From Oxyruncus cristatus (lineage: Eukaryota; Chordata; Aves; Passeriformes; Cotingidae), in contig VXAY01001100.1 in the NCBI GenBank assembly GCA_013399855.1, positions 124,001 to 188,000 on the forward strand: a stretch of 64,000 bases of DNA, written 5' to 3'. A program made the position numbers and the translations under genes. Numbering within the stretch: the first letter of the stretch is position 1; the number at the start of each line of letters is the position of its first letter. The notes below the pieces were generated by a model. The model was not told the origin of the DNA, made no database searches, and was given only the letters and a program-made list of their open reading frames with translations. This document shows positions 59,701 through 64,000 of the stretch, piece after piece.

Positions 59701-62700
59701 GCCAGATGTGCAGGCACCCCGTCCTGCAGCACAGGCTTTGTTGTGATGCTGAGGATGCAGAGCATTAGGGGATTTGCCTCTTGGCATGCAAAGGTGGGAT
59801 GGGAGATAAAACGTTAAAATTCCATGGTTAGATGGGCATCTGTGGGGTCATGGCTTTTGGGGTGGACTGGGATGAGGCCCAGGACACCCATGCCAGCCTG
59901 ACATGGGCAGGTGCCACCCCATCACCAAGGTGTGGGATGCTGGTGTAGCTCTGCATCCATACAGCTCACAGAGGCTCCCCATGCACATTTTCTGGGCTCA
60001 GGGTAGTTTGCCTGGGTTTGATGACATAGGATTTTAGAAAGTCAGTATTGAAAATCTCTGTGCCTGAAGGCAGACCTGCAATAGCTGTTGAGCAGTGTGG
60101 ACTCCAAGGTGAACGGGTTCCTGTAGGGTTTGACACAGCACAGCACCCACTCGGCACATGGAGCCAGGATGAGAGCCCTCGCCTGCTGCAGAGGGTCTGG
60201 GTAGCCCATCCTCCCCCTCCCACAGGGGCCAGGCTTTGGCTCTCCTCCAGATCAAAAACACACTCATTTTTGGTGTTGGGTCTTCTCAGGCCCCGGGTTG
60301 GGAGGGGACAGCAGGGCGCTGGCTGCTGTGACAGCAGCATCTCCATGGTGTGGGCGTGTGCCAAGCATTGCCTTTCCATGAGCTGCCTTTGCCTGGCAGT
60401 GCCCAGTGGGATTTTAATGGCACTCACACCCCAGCTGCTGAAAAACACCAAACTTCCCTATGCAAAGCAAACAGTGCACCAACTTGGAAATAATTATATT
60501 GCTCCAACAGCAGCACATTGCAAAACATTGCCAGGCCCTAAAGGTAAATCCTCAAGTGCCTCCTCGCTGGGATCTGGCAATGCTTAGGGACAGATGCAGC
60601 AAAACCCCCTCCTGAGTAGTGATGGAAACCTCTGGGTACAATCTATAGCACATGAAGAGGCAAAAATAGATGGTGGCCACAGCCCTGAACCAAAGCAGGG
60701 GGTCTGTGCTCTGTATGGTGGGGGATGAAAACTGCTGGGTGGAACAAGCTCATTTCCTTCAAAGCAAAGTGGGAATTCCCAGCCAGCCACACAGCTGTAG
60801 GACATCTGCCCATGTCCAGGCATGGGGCTCTGTGGCTGGCAACCTGCTGGTAAAATATAATGAGCAACAGTCAGAGCAACAACAAGAGCAAAATGGCAAA
60901 ACTTAATGGGAGCGCAGAGCCGGGGGGCTCAGCTGCGCCCGAGGCCCTGTCTGAAGTCTGTAGCACTTACGGAGGCATGGCAGGTTTCTCATCCCAGCTG
61001 GATTCCCTAGGCTGGCTGTAGCTCAAATACATGTATGTGAATCTAAACCAGACCGTGGGCCTGACTTTAATTTAACAGAAAGGCAAACTCGCACAACTGA
61101 GGAGCATGAAGACCAAGGCAGTGGGAAGAAGTGGTTGTGTTCAGGCCCCAGGAGAAGGCTCTACCCACTGTGCCCTCTGAGCAGCCTCCCAGACCAGGCA
61201 AGGTCCCCCTCAATCCTCCTCTGGGGTCAGTGGTCCCTGGGGCTGAAGGCCACACAGGCACACACCACAGTGGGGTCCAGGCCTTTCAATGTTACTCTGC
61301 AAGAGGAGAAGTTCGTTCCTGAGGAAGCCCACGTCAAATGACATCACCGGTGTGGTGTGGCTTGACCTCCAGTGGTGGCCAACCACCTGTGCCCAGGATG
61401 GGCGTAGAAATGGGGCAGTTTCATGGCAATTGCCTCCTAGAATACTCCTCTGACAGTCTTCATCCCAACGACCTCTTGAGCTAAAACCGATTCTGTTCCA
61501 GAATGACTTCTGCTAGGTTTACTCTCTATTGATTTATTGAGTGCTCATTAATCCTCCCACTAAATTCAGTGGATACTGTGCTTTTCAAAGGCAGAATTAG
61601 GCTCCATGATTAAGGGGAAATTGTCCTATTTAAAGGAGAGAAAAACGAAAGCTCCGAGAAAGAAGATTTGGAGACGTCTCTGGGCTTGCAGCTTTGTTCT
61701 GCAACGCTCCAACACATCACTGTGTAGGTGGTCATTTCATCAGACTGGCACCAAACTGTAAATTACACTGTAGTTACAGCCCTGCTGATACACACTTTAT
61801 TAGGGCTGTTGCACCAATTCTTAGAAACCATAGATATCTGTTGTGTTACAAAGCACTGAACAGAGTACTGCAGTTCTAAAAGGGAATTTATGACGTGACC
61901 ATTGCATAGGTAATGGATTGCAGATCCCTAAAAACAACATGGCCTGTGGGAACCCTTTATTCCAGGATCTCTTCATACTAACTTCCTGCTGTGAAAGTTC
62001 AAGCAAGGCTTTAGAGCATCAGCCCATCCACTGTATTATTTTCAGTGACAGGCAGGGCTAATTAGCTCGTATAGCTATTGTTTGCACCACTTTATCTTCA
62101 TTATTCCTCTGACTTTCCATGCAAGCAGCAATTACAAAGCTGTAAGGACATGCAGAATTATGCCTGGAATCTCTGGTTTAATTTAGGGAGGGCACGGACA
62201 AGAGCAGCACGGCTACTGCCAACTGTGGATGCCCATCTGACAGATTTATGGAGGGATTTCATGTGTTCATCTGCCTTTCCTCCGTGTCCCACACTGCACA
62301 AACTCAATTTAACAGCTGTCAAAAAGGGTCCTGTGGTCTCTGTGCTGGCCAGGCTCACCAGAATAAAATACCTGACTGTTGGGTCCTTAATGCAAACAGC
62401 CACTTGAAGATTTTTAGCTTTTTGGGAAGATAAAGGCAATGCATATTTTAAGGAAACACACAAACTGATGTTTTCCCTCCAACAGCCTGTTCCAAGCCCT
62501 TGCCCTAGTTTCCCCTTGGAAAACAAAGCTGCTGTTTGGCACTCCAGGTGACGAATTTCCATTTCACTAGACAGCTTGTTTGCAACGAGGCTTCTGAAAA
62601 CAGGGACATGGCTTATTCCTCCTGCAGTGCTAAGCTGAGGCTACCCACTTCCAGTATTTAAGCACAAGGTCATCTACCCCGTGTCATGGCTTGCAGTGGG

Positions 62701-64000
62701 CCAACAAGAACTCATTTGATGCCTGCTACGTCTCTACTCAGGCAGTGCACAGCAGGGCTAGGCAAGCCAGCAGCAGGGCTGCCTTGCTCTGCCTTCCCAA
62801 GCACGGGATCTGCAGGGAGCTGCACCGCTGCAGCCCCTCTCCTGCCAGGACAGCTCTGCGGCAGAGACCTGTGCAGCTCAGAGGAATGTACCAGCAGCTA
62901 TTAACAAGACTGAATAGGCATGTCTGAACTTATATCCCCAGAAATGGGGAGGTGAGTGCTCCACACAGGCACAGCTGGCAGCAAGGAGGGGGAATTTAAA
63001 GGAGAAGGAGCGTAACACAATATGGCCTCTTGGAATAGTTCTGTTGAAGCTGAGTGAGACTTTGTCTATACCCTTCAGAATTAAACAGCCAGACTGCAGC
63101 ATCTCCAAGACTAATATGTCAGTCAGACCCAAGAGAACAGTGGTCAAAAGCTGTAATAAGCTGGGAGGTGATTTGACATGAGGTGGCACAACCACACATC
63201 ACTCCGTTGCTGCAGCCCAGGAGTGGCAAGCACCTTCTGTTAGGAGAGATCTGCAGCTACACCAGCACCACACTCTTATGGCTGTATCCTCTGGAGCAGT
63301 AGCTCCCACAAGGCAAAAAAGGATATTAATTTACAAGGTGATGTGGTGATTTGATTTTTTTAAATAAATGTACTTGTGTTGCTGAGACTGTGTTGCTGCT
63401 CTACGTGGCTGCACTACATGGGGACACCAAGCATACATTTTGCTTATCCCAAGAATAAAGCAAGCCAGGGGGACCAAAACCCAAAAAAGATGCCGCACAG
63501 TTTGGGCTGCTGCTTGTAGCTAAACAGGACTTTAGGTATGGATTTGTTGTTGACTGGTAAAGGCAGGGATGCTAAGAAAAGGGGAAGCAGCAGCTCATCA
63601 TCTGCACTTTGCTTTCAGCAAAGCTCACTAGATTTGTTCTTTTCATGTCTCCCAAAGATAGGGTTTTTTGGGGTACACCCTTCCATCCAGTTTTGCAGCC
63701 GTACCGATCCGTGTGTATACGAGCAGAGTGATGAACTGCGAACAAAAGGGCCTCACTGTGCTGTTTCTTGGAAGTACATGATGTCATTGGCATTATTAAC
63801 TGGTTTTGTAACACAAACATGGCCACACATACTTTAGATTGTCTTGAAATAACGGATTCTCATGGCTTGGAGTCCAAATATAGTGAAACTTCCAGGAAGG
63901 ACCATGCTGGGGTTAGAGCAAAAATGAGTCTCCCAGCAGAGTGGTCTTTAAAGGTCAGAAGTAGTAATCATTGGAAACCTTATTAGGATCATTTAAAATC
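59701..64000. other. Gene-desert interval, nothing recognised
   Basis: Unique sequence. The open frames at 60048-60587 (plus) and 59966-60451 (minus) overlap each other in GC-richer DNA, as chance frames do. No exon, RNA gene or mobile element was recognised up to the end of the window. Confidence 0.5.

Noticed and set aside
60048..60587. 179-codon plus-strand frame
   Set aside because: It overlaps an equally long minus-strand frame in GC-richer DNA, a typical chance pattern, with no family signature.
1..64000. CRISPR arrays, operons, bacterial promoters or phage elements
   Set aside because: The window is vertebrate DNA with spliced genes and LINEs. No direct-repeat/spacer array or prokaryotic gene organisation is present.

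Overview
The window is vertebrate nuclear DNA and almost certainly from a bird. It carries at least nine CR1 LINE fragments with the avian 3' end (short repeats of the attctgtgat type), a tRNA-Ile-headed SINE with a CR1 tail of the TguSINE1 type known from songbirds, and one solo LTR of avian ERV type. The songbird-type SINE points to Passeriformes, but that is inference from one element.

One protein-coding gene is complete: LIN7C (MALS-3/Veli-3) on the minus strand, with five coding exons between 39528 (ATG) and 30756 (stop). I joined all splice sites by hand and the product is exactly 197 residues, the normal length, with an N-terminal L27 domain and a PDZ domain. A CpG-island promoter with two ETS-type motifs lies at about 39050-39740. 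The 3' UTR probably runs to a good polyadenylation site near 27300 and contains an antisense-oriented CR1.

Layout. Positions 1-16500 are non-coding and, from the conserved vertebrate order LGR4-LIN7C-BDNF, are probably part of the long intron 1 of LGR4 (minus strand). They hold three CR1 pieces and a CpG-rich block at 8640-9200. A second CpG island at about 16500-18175 is interrupted by an 895-base assembly gap (16873-17767). This is where the LGR4 promoter and signal-peptide exon should be, and no LGR4 coding sequence is visible. Positions 18176-27300 are intergenic, with a 906-bp solo LTR and a CR1. Positions 27300-39740 are LIN7C. Next come AT-rich simple repeats split by a CR1 with a recognisable reverse-transcriptase segment (39766-41150). 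Positions 41151-64000 are a gene desert, presumably the LIN7C-BDNF intergenic region, holding three more CR1 pieces and the SINE, with no recognisable exon.

I found no new gene system. The most useful second-look items are the gap over the presumed LGR4 first exon, the CpG-rich block in the presumed LGR4 intron, the CR1 in the LIN7C 3' UTR, the pure T17 splice-acceptor tract of LIN7C exon 2, and the SINE as a lineage marker.
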